In this document: positions 47,200 through 58,600 of the stretch, in pieces
Layout: each line of letters starts with the position of its first letter
How positions within the stretch are numbered: position 1 is the first letter of the stretch
Assembly (NCBI GenBank): GCA_900618425.1
Contig: UZAN01039705.1
Location: 52,240-116,239, forward strand
DNA length: 64,000 bases
Reading direction: 5' to 3'
Source: Echinostoma caproni
Lineage: Eukaryota; Platyhelminthes; Trematoda; Plagiorchiida; Echinostomatidae
The notes under the pieces: generated by a model
Told to the model about the DNA's origin: nothing
Seen by the model: the letters and a program-made list of their open reading frames with translations, nothing else
Database searches by the model: none
Program-made: the position numbers and the translations under genes

Positions 47200-48850
47200 A
47201 TAACCTTAAAGTGTGACTCCTAAGTACTTCATATAACTGACCTTGCTTATTGGCTTTTCCAGAATCTGTGCATTGTCCTGGGGAGATGGGAAACCGTTTA
47301 ACTTAAAAATATGTTCCGTGTGTTTTTCGAAATTGAGATTGAGACAGGATAAGTTGGAGCAAGGAAAGAGGTGGGAGAGCTTCGTTTTATATGCATCTAG
47401 TTCTGACTCATTCGATACGGAAACGAAGTTGGTGATACCATCAGTTTAATTGAAATGCCATATAAAGGAGGTAATTGGTAGTTCACTGATATAAGCCGCA
47501 GGCAGGGTGATAAGACTGGATCTTGAAGCACACCCGAACTATTGAATGATGCTATTAACTGTCTTTTTCTCAATTTACCATACTGATATGTTGGAGAAAA
47601 CTAATCACTAAACCATTTAATAAGTCAGATAACCGAAAGATTAAATCTTCTTCAGTAGATAATGGGGCACCCAACCAAAAGCAGAAGAATGGTCGATAAA
47701 TACATAAGGCACATATTCGGCTTTCTCGAAGATGAAGTGAAATAGAGAAGAAACGGCATCCAAAAAAAAACGATTGTTTCTACGCAAACTGACAAATGTC
47801 AACGGAGGTGATGGGAGCCAAACCAAGGTCATCTGCGCCTGTTTGCCGAGCTTCGCACTTTGGTGGCAAACGTTTCATCATCAGTCGAGATGACACCGCC
47901 CGTGCTTTTGATGTTGCCTGGGCTGATGATGAAACGTTGGTAAAGAAATTACCAAGCTCGGCGAACAGGCGGAATGGAATTCAGTTCACCAGAGTTACGA
48001 GAACCAATTTTCAATAATTTGTCAAAAAAGGAAGGTGATGCATAATTGACCGCTCTTTCGGATGTCAAAAAACACGGTTTAACACGTCCGTCGGAAATGT
48101 CATATTGAACAATCAGGTTTCATCTAAAGAAAAAACAACCGGTTACTACTGAAGGAGACTCTATTAGCAAAGCAATATTGTCTGGAGAAAGACTTCGCTG
48201 ACGGAATATGATCTGTTTGGGTCGATTAAAAAAGAAATATCGTCCGTGTGAGTGCATTTTAGGTCTGACCACGATCAGGTTGTGATCGTTGGTTTCTATG
48301 GAGGTGAGGTGTTTGGTAGAAAATGTGTCAGCGTGAATTGCAATTATGTGATGTATAATTGACTAAACAATAGGGTCGCTGAGGTTTAGACACAATAGAA
48401 GGGTGCAATGAGGGCGCGGTTAAAGTCACCAGCTATTGGATACAAGTCGTCAGCATGACATGGAATAACAACCGGTAGGAAATGATCATACAATTGTCAA
48501 TATCTGATAACGGGGTGCAATGCATAAATTCATGATGGCGATAAAAGGAACGTGGGAAACTTTGGGGTTGCAGACGACAAGTCAAGCAATTAATGTAATT
48601 TTGTTGATACTTGTAAAGTGTTTCGGACATGCCACACCACTTGGAATTGATATTGATAATCACACTGTCTCTCAACGTCCTCCTACACAGTTGTCTATTC
48701 GATCTCAAGGAAACAAAATTATCCAGTTGGAACACGGAATTTGCCACAATATCATTGAGCCATGACTCCTGGAACAGGTAGGATAAATCCGGAATCCCTA
48801 CAAACACAGAAGGAACATAGTTACTCAGAATGGTAAGCACAGTCATATTA
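47200..48850 (-). mobile_element. L2/CR1-type LINE relic, minus strand
   Basis: The minus strand gives an endonuclease segment at 48846-48435: ESWLNDIVANSVFQLDNF, then SLRSNRQL, matching the E(S/T)WL...LDNF..FR.DR pattern. At 47832-47641 it gives VFIDHSSAFGWVPHYLL, the RT motif A of L2/Rex1-type LINEs (FIDFSSAFNT..P..LL). GVLQDPVLSP (motif B) follows at about 47520, and MKYLGV near 47230. Motif C is not recognisable. Only about 600 bases separate the endonuclease and motif A, far fewer than in an intact element, and that interval holds an inverted repeat, so an internal deletion or insertion has occurred. Confidence 0.78.
47836..47971. repeat. 49-bp-arm inverted repeat inside LINE
   Basis: Left arm 47836-47884 and right arm 47923-47971 are imperfect reverse complements around a 38-base spacer. 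The conserved arm ends are cgcctgtt.gccgagctt and acgtttcatcatcag. Read outward, each arm carries ctgatgatgaaacg. The arms differ by a run of substitutions in the middle, so the repeat is not recent. Confidence 0.85.
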
Positions 48851-50592
48851 CTGGAGGTAGTGTGACTGAGAACGGTTTGCCAAACGACACGAATGCGTTT
48901 TCCGCGTTTGTGCGCTTGAGTGGCTGATGGTTAGTCGAACAAGGCAGTGTGAGTTTTCATCACAAAATCTCTAATTTTTAACATGAATGGAATCAGTTGT
49001 TATTTCACTCATATATCGACAGTTTCTGGGCACATTTTTACCTGTTGAGAATAAAAAGATACTCGTAAGAATGAAATAACTACTGAGGTTTTTTTTTATT
49101 ATCTATAATGTTATTTGACTCGTTTCTAAAATGAATTTCACTTTCGTTTCTCACCAGTAATCGCGGGCGTAAAGAGAACTTGAGCTTTAATGTATTCCAG
49201 AATTAGTGTACATGACGAATGACCTTTTGAGCTCTAAGGGAATTTAATGAAATTACTGTTTCACCATTATTCCTGATAATATTTTTTTGGCTCATCAGAA
49301 ATTATGTCATGATTTACTTCCAATGTAGGTAAGTTGCGGTACGCACTATTGTACGCTTTGTTCTTTTCTGCTGAAATTACGTGATTTTGAATGTTGGCGA
49401 AAAGACATTTCGATACATCTTAAGTTCTTTGTGTATTATACGGTTCTTACATTGTGAACGCAACCGGTAGTCCGAACAGCGTTTCCCGGGCAATCTCAAA
49501 TCCACACAAATTAACACCCCTCCTCGAAATATATGGAAAGCTAATCGTTTGTTTTCGCCATTTAGCCTTTGTTTTAATAGATCTGAGTGTCAGGAACATT
49601 TGTTATTATGGTTGAGTTGTTTGCAATTAGCTGATACTGAATTTCCCTCTGAATTCCGAAGTATATAAGGCGCCTGAAGTTTGTACAACGTACCGAATAA
49701 CATTTACACCTCCATATTTATATGATCCTTTTATACTTGCAGAACAGGAAATGTGGGATTTTCTGGCAGAATGTTATTAGTTTTCTCCACTGCTCCAGCC
49801 ATGTCTCTGCAATCACCACCTCACACCTCAATTGTCTTCCCCATACCTGTGTACTTCCATGCCTGATGGAACTGTAATGTGATAAACACACTGAAAACCT
49901 GTAACGAAGTGACAAAAATACGAGATGCCCTCATGACACCACGGTTCCTTTACATTACGACTGATCTGTAAGTCACTTCATATTTAAACGTTGTTCACGA
50001 TTCTCCGGTCGCAGCTTCAGGCAATGGTTTGTTCAGACGAGTTGGGTCCCTGAGGAGTTTAGTGAAAACCTGCAAATACTAAGAAAAATTTCCCGTTTCA
50101 TGTTTCTTTACTTTCTCTATTTTGAGCTGATCACGTTGGCGATGTACTGATGGAGGATGTTCAGTGTAGCCCAAGGGTTGTTCACATGAGTCAGAACAGT
50201 ATCAGACTGGCAGCACAATATCACACAATATCTTCAAATTGGTATCATCATATCAAATCTGATGTATTTCGTAACCTCAATCCAGGATTTGCGAGATTTA
50301 CCAGGTTTGGGACCATACAAACGTACAGTTACTGAGTCTAAGATAAATGTATACAATAACAAGTTTTAATATAGTTGCCTTTCAAATGGAAATTTTCCTA
50401 TGAGGCTATATATATACAAATTTCAATGTTTACTCATATGCCCACCCATTCTCAGCGGATATATTCACTGGAAAACTCCGATTTCGTTTTTTGGCAATCA
50501 AACCGACCACATACTGGCATGTGCACATCACATCCGTGATTCATGCAATAAAATATTTATGTATATTCTAAATGCGAAACGGTCTGGTCTGC
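48851..50592. other. Unassigned stretch
   Basis: No supported gene. The minus-strand frame at 49718-49915 and the plus frames at 50150-50636 have no recognised domain. Confidence 0.45.
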
Positions 50593-50720
50593 TGCCCATT
50601 GGCCGAGTGGGTAGTACGCTTGCATTCTATATGTGAGGTCCTGGGTTCAATCCCCAGTTGGTCGATGGATTTCCACTACTGATTAGACCCAACAACTTGA
50701 CTAGTGAAACACTGTATAGT
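50593..50720 (+). repeat. tRNA-derived SINE with intact tRNA-like head
   Basis: The A-box TGGCCGAGTGGG (50600-50611) and B-box GGTTCAATCCC (50644-50654) both fit consensus. The T-arm CTGGG-TTCAATC-CCCAG is perfect. A five-pair anticodon stem (TTGCA/TGTGA with two wobbles) and a 5/7 acceptor stem can be drawn. The body then follows the SINE pattern (gatggatttccac) with CTGATTA (50679-50685) and GAAAC (50706-50710), the hammerhead-like core with one substitution. The SINE tail and imperfect acceptor argue against a functional tRNA gene. Confidence 0.75.
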
Positions 50721-50821
50721 TTAGGTATTTGTTTGGTGCATGATATTGTTGATGTTGTTTTGTATCAACTCAACGTTTCTTCACTGGCAAATCAGTATGG
50801 CCTCCCAACCGTTTCAATGTA

Positions 50822-52093
50822 CGAGTGATGAGCGAAAAGGTTCCAGATAGGCAGTACCTGTACGGGGCACAGACGGTCGGGCAATAAAGCATAAACTGTA
50901 TACTATTGTGAATATTTTTCACTGGTTGTAACCTATAGAACCAAATTTCAACAACCGAGCGCAGCTCACAAGTCAGAAAAGTCAACATACTCGGAGTTTA
51001 AGAATAGAACTTAGTCGATGACCCGGGGGCGGATTATTTTCTACGGCGATAAATATTGTTTGAAGCAGCAGCACAGTGTTTATCGTTTGCCAGCCTCCGC
51101 TGGTGATAACGCGTCTTCAAATAACACTCCATTCGAGTGGTTGGTGGAATTCAAGCATAACAGGCGGTCCTTGAATGATAAAATACAGTGTGGTCTACCT
51201 GTGGAGGCCACCATAGTGGACAACATTACTGCTGTGGAAGCAGTGGCGGAAAAGGATGAGGGAGGTGACAGTATCACAGCTAGCGAAAGCCATCGGGATG
51301 TCATCGGGATTAATTCGCATCATCCTACATGAGAATCTCGACCTCAAATGGTTTGAACACGCTGGATACCCTATCAGCTCAGTGAGAACTAGAAGCTGTT
51401 CGGATGAATTGGTGCCACACCATGCTTGCCAGGTTTGATGGTGGACGTTACAATGCAGTTTGGAAAATCGTCAAGGGTGATGAGAACTGGGTGTACAGTT
51501 TCGACCCAGAGACTCAGCAACAATTGGCTCAGTGGACGCTGATTTGTGGGACTCCGCCTCAGATACGGGCGCAATGTGGTACAACAGATAGTAGCTGTAC
51601 TCATCACCAAATCGGTCAAGTTGCTACTGTACTGCTCGTACAGCACAGCGTAATCAACGGGGACTGGTAAACCACACAGTGTCTACTGAAAGCGCTTGAA
51701 GCTGTTAGCAGGCGTCGTCCAAGGACAAGAGCACGGGGACAACGTACCAGCACACAGGTTCTTTGTAACCGGCTATATTCTCTTTAGGGAACACTTTCAA
51801 TTGGTTCCTGACTTACCCTACAGTCCAGATCTGGCTCCATGTGACATTTTGTGTAACCAAATATCAAGCGTATGGTGCGTGGCATCCTATACATCAACGG
51901 CTGGAGTAAATTCCTTCGGTGAATCGTTAGTAGGGTTACCCGCTTCGGCATGGTCGAGCTGTTTCATCGAATGAACTGAGCGCATAAATCCGTGAAAGAC
52001 TGCTGTTGGAGATAACTTGTACAAAATGAAATGCTTATCTCTTCGTAGCAGATAATACCTTCGTGAATCTGGAAACGTTTTGGTTAGTCCTCG
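50822..52093 (+). mobile_element. Complete but inactive mariner (DD34D), 1,272 bp
   Basis: The left terminus CGAGTGATGAGC... and the right terminus, read inverted, CGAGGACTAACC... agree at 19 of 27 positions, including the shared TTCCAGAT. TA flanks each end (50820-50821 and 52094-52095). The length is typical of mariner. The transposase relic lies between them in the plus orientation. Both termini and the target duplication are visible, so this is a full-length insertion rather than a fragment. Confidence 0.85.
51018..51975 (+). pseudogene. mariner transposase, frameshifted
   Basis: Domains in order: N-terminal FEWLVEFKHNRRSLNDK and LPVEAT (frame 1), and a helix-turn-helix VTVSQLAKAIGMSSGLIRII (frame 2). 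WCHTMLARF and GDENWVYSFDPETQQQLAQW (first catalytic Asp) are in frame 3. GDNVPAHRF, then PYSPDLAPCD (second and third Asp, exactly 34 residues apart), are in frame 1 again. Three frameshifts and a stop at 51668 break the protein. All three catalytic aspartates survive, so the copy is moderately old. Confidence 0.88.
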
Positions 52094-52965
52094 TATATAT
52101 CTCAGAAAATGCATTGTATGTTTAGGTCGGTTTTCGACTCGAACCGTGATAGACATTATTCGTCGTTGGTCACCTTGTACTCACAACCGTTGCGATCTAT
52201 GACATTGTTACGTATTTGTAATTGGAAAGCAAATCTAGTTATCTAGATCCTGCCTAGTTATTTTATCACATGTACGTAGTCTTGTGCACTTTACTCGTTA
52301 TCTTGTCGGGTTATTCAGGAAGACCGTTTGGATTGCTTCTTCCTGAATCAGCAAATGGTAGTCACGGTATATAAAACTGATTCCACAAGCCGCAATTATT
52401 CCTGCTCTGGATCTCAGAACAAGTGATGTCGTATACAAAACTTGTGATTTGCCTTACCTATGCACACTTGTACTAACTAAAACGGGTGAGAAGTGAAATC
52501 CGCTTTATGTAAAACCAAATAAATTTTCCATGTTGACGTTTGTGAATCAAATTGTCTGTGATAGGTTATATGCAACGGTTTCTGATTGTAATCTTGGCAT
52601 ATGGACTATAAGCTTCCGGGTTTGAACAAAGAAATAAATTCAGGAGTTCAGTACATGTAAACCTAGTGCAGTTTTCAAGTTCCATGACATTTTGTAATTT
52701 AAACAAATTGTTGCATATTATATTATCTCTTGTCGCTCAACGCATTACAGAACACGGTTGAGGTGGTAATGCTAGAACACATTGTGTCAGACTATTCCCT
52801 GGGGAAAGGGAAGAATGTATTTTAGCTGAGGGTAAGAGCATTAGGAAAGGAAACGTAAAATAAAATTCTTATCACCTCCGATCATTTTGTATTCTGCCAA
52901 ACTCATCCGCTGAGGGAGGTTTACTAGTTTTGGGGAAAGACATAAACTTTCTCGCTGAATTTCAG
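52094..52965. other. Unassigned stretch
   Basis: Flank between the mariner and the next exon candidate. No recognised feature. Confidence 0.5.
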
Positions 52966-53170
52966 TCCCAATTCCATGTCGACTGTGGATAATCGCCTAC
53001 ACCAGCTGTTGAACGATAAACCGATCAGTGTAGAGCCGGACAGGTTTGGTGATGTATTCATGCGTTTCCGGCTCACAAAAGAAAGTTTGTTTTTTAGTAC
53101 CAAATGTTTCTTCAATGTTCAGTTCGGAACAGTTAGACACACCACCAAGATGCTAATGTTCACCTTCTGA
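52966..53170 (+). CDS. Candidate exon resembling PTEN/tensin-type C2 domain
   Basis: A good acceptor (aactttctcgctgaatttcag) precedes 68 open codons ending in TGA, starting with one base of a split codon. The reading PDRFGDVFMRFRLTK, then SLFFSTKCFFNVQFGT, then KMLMFTF follows the GDV......LF..QFHT.......L.F pattern of the C2 domain that follows the phosphatase domain in PTEN, tensin and auxilin. The similarity is by eye. The phosphatase exon with its HC..G..R loop was not found upstream, where the mariner lies. The TGA falls where the family usually continues (SELD-like), so truncation or pseudogenisation is possible. Confidence 0.35.
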
Positions 53171-53571
53171 GATTTCAATCTTTCATTTTCTATTACTTTT
53201 TATTTTATGGTCAGTTAAACTATTTCCTTATTTGTCAAAACACATTCCGTCATGGACTATGTTAACCAGTGGATCGAAATATCGCAGATATTTGACAGTG
53301 GTGGTTGCCACCGAACCGTGACGCGATGTATGTAGTAACCGGAGTTGCAGGGGAATCAGGTACAGTAGACAAACTGTTTACTCATCATTAAAGTGAACAC
53401 CACATTGCATGAGGTGAGTTATTTCGGAAAATGAGATGAATGATCATATTGAAACAGCAAAATCCAATCTAATCTACACCGTATATCACCTATTCGTTTC
53501 TTTCGCGTTGCCTACACTCAAGCTTCGATTTAAGGAATTTTACGGGTAATTTGTCATGTGCTTACATTCAG

Positions 53572-53700
53572 CGTATCTATTGTTGTCATGGTACCGATGC
53601 CATGGTGTGTGACACGACCTCAACATCCTCATCCTTCATCACATTTACTCCATTACTTGAAGCAGTTCACTTTAATGGCAAATATTGTCGCTTGACCTGA
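53572..53700 (+). CDS. Candidate terminal exon, unknown product
   Basis: The acceptor tgtcatgtgcttacattcag is followed by 42 open codons to TGA. The peptide is rich in Ser/Thr with four cysteines (RIYCCHGTDAMVCD, then SSSFITFTPLLEAV, ...). It could be the end of a secreted or membrane protein, or chance. No phase-0 partner was established. Confidence 0.25.
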   Translation, partial: RIYCCHGTDAMVCDTTSTSSSFITFTPLLEAVHFNGKYCRLT

Positions 53701-54100
53701 CATGCGACCGTGACCAAACCCAAATCCCGCAACTTACTCGTCCACCATTTTGTTCTGAAAACTCATTGCAACTCCTACATTTCTTTATTTGAGATGGTCG
53801 TATAAATGTGCTAATAGCTTAATAAGAGCTAGCAAAATTAATGAGCAATAGCATTTCTCCGTAAATACGTATTTCTTCCTATGTTAAATAAATGGATAAA
53901 CGGAAAACGATGATCCACAAACATGCTTGGTTTCTACTTTAATTGTCTTCTATCCTTTTTAAAAAGATTTGATGAACCAGTTTGCCATCTATAGTAAAAC
54001 ATGCTTTCAGAGGACGTCTGATGCAATTCACTGAATCAGTGGATTGCCGAAGCTCTCAGTCCTCTAGGTATGCGGTCCTGTTATAATTTTTTTGTAACCC

Positions 54101-54124
54101 ATCAATCAATCAATCAATCAATCA
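54101..54124 (+). repeat. (ATCA)6 microsatellite
   Basis: Six perfect four-base units. Confidence 0.95.
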
Positions 54125-54249
54125 CACTCAGGCAATGTAAAGGTATCGCTCGCATTACCATAACGTGATCTGGTATCAAACTGGTAGGTGGGAGAGTGTT
54201 TGGCAGATTGAAGTCTTATGTTGAAATTGTGAAACGTTCACACTTATTG

Positions 54250-54301
54250 GTGGGATTCAAACCCACGCATGGCGGCGTCCATATGTGGGTTCGAATCTCA
54301 C
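54250..54301. repeat. Inverted repeat built from tRNA B-box arms
   Basis: The arm at 54250-54272 and the arm at 54279-54301 are reverse complements at 20 of 23 positions with a six-base loop. Each carries a B-box-like sequence (tgggttcgaatctc and its complement version), as if two SINE heads met in opposite orientation. Confidence 0.85.
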
Positions 54302-54442
54302 TGAGGCTAATGAGTGCGAGCTAGATTTCTCAATTGGACTCGGATATTAGTGAGATAATTTGATGTCAGCCTCAGTGAAATTGAGTTATGTGGAATGTAA
54401 AACGAAAATGGCCTTCATCTTATTTAACGTGCACTTGATAAG

Positions 54443-54625
54443 GAGTGACACAAACAGAAGTGTAGCCCTGATAGCACGTCCTGGAACCGATAAACATCCG
54501 AAACCCTTCTGTTTTAGCATTCCACAAGCTCAAATGATCTATGTCATGGACTGTCTGCAACTGCAATGGAATAACTTTACCGTTGTTCGATTACGACTTG
54601 CCTTGCACGAGGATTTGTTTCTTAG
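54443..54625 (+). CDS. Candidate internal exon, possible extracellular domain
   Basis: Acceptor AG at 54441-54442 (or 54456-54457) and donor TTAG|GTATTC enclose about 60 open codons, phase 2 to phase 2. The peptide includes RSVALIARPGTDKHP, PFCFSIPQAQMIYVMD and LQWNNFTVVRL, with two N-glycosylation sites. The order P.F...P......QW....V parallels the exon at 28049, which has the same phase symmetry. Both could be exons of an ANF-receptor-like extracellular domain, but similarity is weak. Confidence 0.35.
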
Positions 54626-55198
54626 GTATTCAACCGCTAGCTAATTAAAATGCGGACTGATCACACATGTGGCAGGTACACAAGGCAGTGCTTCATAGAG
54701 TACACATTGCTTGTTCTATGCGCGAAAGTTCTCTCGACATAGCAATTCAAATCACGATTTAAAAGCATTTCCTATATCGCGGTGTGCCCAACAATTCTGG
54801 CTATCTTGAAAGCAATTTCATTACGATGACTACAAAAGGCCTCCTTCCAAAAGATAATTTTCGATGCGCTGCTACTCAAAGTGTAATTTTCAACCCATAT
54901 TTTGTCTACATCAAACCACTAATAGTACAGTCACCAATCTCTAAAATAAGAATTTCGGTAGTCAAATCACAAGTCATTGAGAACACAGCTTTATCGATGA
55001 TCACCACACTGCCCACTGGAAGATCCTTCCGTACACAGAATGATGTTTGAAGGGAACGTTCCCCTGAACATCCGTTTGCATGACTAAAAACAAGAGAAAC
55101 TCGCAGCTGTTGTACCAGGAAAACATGCCAATTGAATTCTAATTACGAAGACAGCAATAAAACCCTAGGGAATTCAAGCTGTTGTTCATCTGCAGGCA

Positions 55199-55400
55199 GC
55201 GATGGTGGCCCGGTGGTAACGTCTTGAAAGTATCACCCTGGAGGACGTGTTTTCGGATCCCATGACCACCGCCTGACTATACCCCTTGTGTGTTGAATAG
55301 CAGCCCTTTGGTTGGCCGTTTACCCATTCCTAAAAATTATTGTATCTTTGTACATTCATTAAATTGAGGTAAAATGCAAAGAAAAGAAAAAAGGAAGAGA
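55199..55400 (+). repeat. SINE family 2 copy (tRNA-derived)
   Basis: The A-box-like TGGCCCGGTGGT (55206-55217) fits consensus at 10 of 12 positions. A degraded B-box (ttttcggatccc) follows, and the body ends in an A-rich purine tail (aaagaaaagaaaaaaggaag). Confidence 0.6.
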
Positions 55401-55484
55401 AATACGTTTGCATGGAACAAAACTTTCAACTGACTGTTTCAGTGCTCACCCTAAATTCTATTGGTGAACTCTCTTTCAGGCCGA

Positions 55485-55690
55485 GTTCGTCAAACATGCA
55501 GTGGTGCAAAAGTGGTTAGGTCACGAAATTATGACCCGGAAGTCCCGGGTTCGAACAGCTTCACCGTCGGCCGTCTTCCTTATTTCTGTATTTTCCCAGA
55601 CAGCCCTTGTATACCGCAGACTTTCTTTCTGAAAGTTAACTGTACATTTGTAAACTCGATAAATGGAAAAGGAAGTAAAACGACATTTAA
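55485..55690 (+). repeat. SINE family 2 copy (tRNA-derived)
   Basis: A tRNA-like head (agtggttagg ... cccgggttcgaacagc, B-box 55548-55558) and a tail with tgtacatttgtaa...aaatggaaaaggaag resemble the copy just upstream. Two same-orientation copies lie within 300 bases. Confidence 0.6.
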
Positions 55691-58600
55691 AGACATCTAT
55701 TTATTTACAACTTTACACACATCGACAATGCGAATCGTTCGCAGCACGGTTGATGCGCATTTGACCACACTGTGTGACAGCCTATTGCATACAACTTTTC
55801 AGCAAAACTTCTTGGCTCCTGACGTTTCAATAGTGCTTTCGTGAAACTAGTCTTGAATTACTGTAATAATAAACTTATTTATCATTTTCTTTTAAATTCT
55901 CAAAAAGTGAGTCAGAAAACTAATCAGAATTTTGTTTTATTTTATGGTTCATGGATTACATCAAATCACTGTTTCATTAGTGTATCACCCAACTGACACC
56001 AGTGTTTGTTTCAGAACTCAGTTGAACCAATTAAACGTCTACTTCTAACGAACTGCATTCGTCTGGGAATTTAGCGCGGACTATTTCCGTTCCACTGGTG
56101 CATTGATTCGAATTTGTCCCCAAGCTTTTGGCGGCACTGAAAACTCGCGGGAGGAATAATCAAGTTGTTTTTAGTTTGGAGCAATCAAGTGTGTCTGTTC
56201 GATCACGTGACGGGAATGCAGTTATCCACATTGGCGCAAACTTGAAACGCTTAATGAATCTGCATAATGATGGACGTCTGTTGTGAACTGAAACACAAAG
56301 AACATTCGGTAAAAAGTTATTCTGTTCTGTCAAAAGTTAATGTACTACTTTGTATCCTTTGCTGATGCACGTAATCACGTATTCACCGTGTCTTTTGCGT
56401 TTCGGCAATTCGTAACAAGCTCCATGGCCGGTTTTCATGATTTTTTATTGATTTCATTTGATCATTCAAAAACGTTTATGATTGGAATTATTGGCCGATG
56501 CTCAGAGTCCATGCTGAGCAGAATAATACTTCAGTAACGTTTTGAAGTGTTACAAAAATAGACAGTTGCCGACCAAATGCGTATCAAAAAGTTACATGAT
56601 CAAATATAGTTACTGAATAAACGCTGAGGGGATACAGATGGAGAGACGGAAAAGTACTGGTTCATTAAGTTGTAACAAATTAGTTTAGATGGGGTTCGGA
56701 GTTACTGGTCCAACAAATCTGAACTCTCGCACAAATGTCATTCAGCAACAAGATCCACGGGGTTTAAAATGTCCTGCTAAGGGACAAATAACGATTTCTA
56801 TGTTTTCAAATTTGACCGATCCTGCAGACAACGCAACCATTAGCTAGCTTTATTACTTTGATTGAAAGATATTATTCAGTATAAAATAAGGCGAACAGTC
56901 TTACTGCCTATCAAAGTGCAGTATTTATAATGGCTATCAGAGCCAACGCCACCCTAGGTCACAGCAGCTTCAATCTTTGATTACTGGTAAACCGAATCGT
57001 CCTTTAATATTTTTAGTTGAACAGCTGTTTGNAACCGACCACAAACCTCACATAATGTTCAAGCGCATAGTCACGTGCAAATGTAAAAGAACCGTTACTG
57101 GAATGTACACATAATGTACAACAATATAACCGGTACAAATCCGAAAGTGTAGTTGCTGGTGCTTGCTGTCATGTGCGTGACGAACTCATTGAAAAAAAGA
57201 AGCACACCAAGCGTGTAAACTCGCACTCCAGACAAATATACGGGCATTTGTACGCGCTGATGAATAAACCGCATGTGTTATCTCAGTTTGATGGCCAAAG
57301 TGAGTGGTTTATTTTGGTACAATGAAAAACTAAGTCAAACCAATTTGTTGAGTTGAGTTTGCAAACCATCAAACAAGAAAGTGATCTACAAAATTTAAGT
57401 CGGTGAGTTAGCGAACAAATGTTTCTTGTGCACATTGTGTTCTACTTGTACATCATTACACTGGAGTTCCCGAACAAGCCTTAAGGCATTAGCCAGAGGA
57501 TGTTTCCTCCAACCTTGGGAGCATTTTGTAAGCTAATTCATATGACTGATCCTATATTATTCATTGGTGCATGATTAGCCTTAGTTCCGAAAAGTGAATA
57601 CTGATTGTCTGATTCATTTTCTACTCAAAGATCCGCCCCATTTCAACGTAGATGTATGTATGTATTTATCCTTTGCACATGTTAACCATCAGTTAAGTCG
57701 TTTACAAACGCGGACTCATTTCAGGCAAAATTAACCGATTTTGCATCCTGTTTCCCAAAGGATTGGATACATTTTGTAAATAGCTAAAATTTTATGGTCA
57801 TTGAACACTAGGTCTTTTACAAGCTCATATATTCAGCATTGATCCTCCTCGGTCTTCCTTGTTATCGTTATCGTATGCTTAGTCGGAAAATATTGCTCTT
57901 TTCTGTGATGCAAGAATGTGGTTATACTTCATCGAGAACGATCAACTTGATAGCGTCACGTGAGCCCTACGTTTACTCAATGAAAGACGAGTTAGATAAG
58001 CTGAACACCCTCTGGACTACTTCTCCGTGTTAGTGCTTTGCTGCACTCCCACAAAGATCATATCCAACACACCAAAGAAAAACAGAAATGTATCATTTCA
58101 TTTATGATATACAGATCCAAGTCATCTGATGCGAAGTGAAATAGGTCTGAACGCATCTGGCAACATCGAACATTCGGGAGACTCTTCCTCTCCTCCACTA
58201 GCCATTTTCTCGTGCTATGCGTAAATGGGGTTTTCGGGTGTAACACGAGAACCTTTTAATGGGGCGGCAGTTCATGTTGAACCACCAAATTTATACTTAT
58301 CCCCTCTTGGTATGTGACCGACTAATGTGAGAGTTTCGCACTAACCACTTGGAGTTGAAACCCATTACGGACACGATAAATAAAAACTGAAACCGAACGG
58401 GTTTTGGAGTGCTTGTGTGATAACACAGAAAATCCCTGGTGGAACGAACGTGCCTTATCGTCTTGCACACATTCCAAAGGCTTTGGAAATTATTATCAGA
58501 AAATGAAATTCGGCTATCCGATAAGATGTTTAGAAAATTTAACTATGTAGCGGAATCGCGTCTAGATCCGATCACGTGACCATATGATATCGGAAATTTT

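Noticed and set aside
50593..50664. Functional tRNA gene
   Set aside because: Acceptor stem has two mismatches, the anticodon would be CUA, and the sequence continues into the SINE body shared with other copies.
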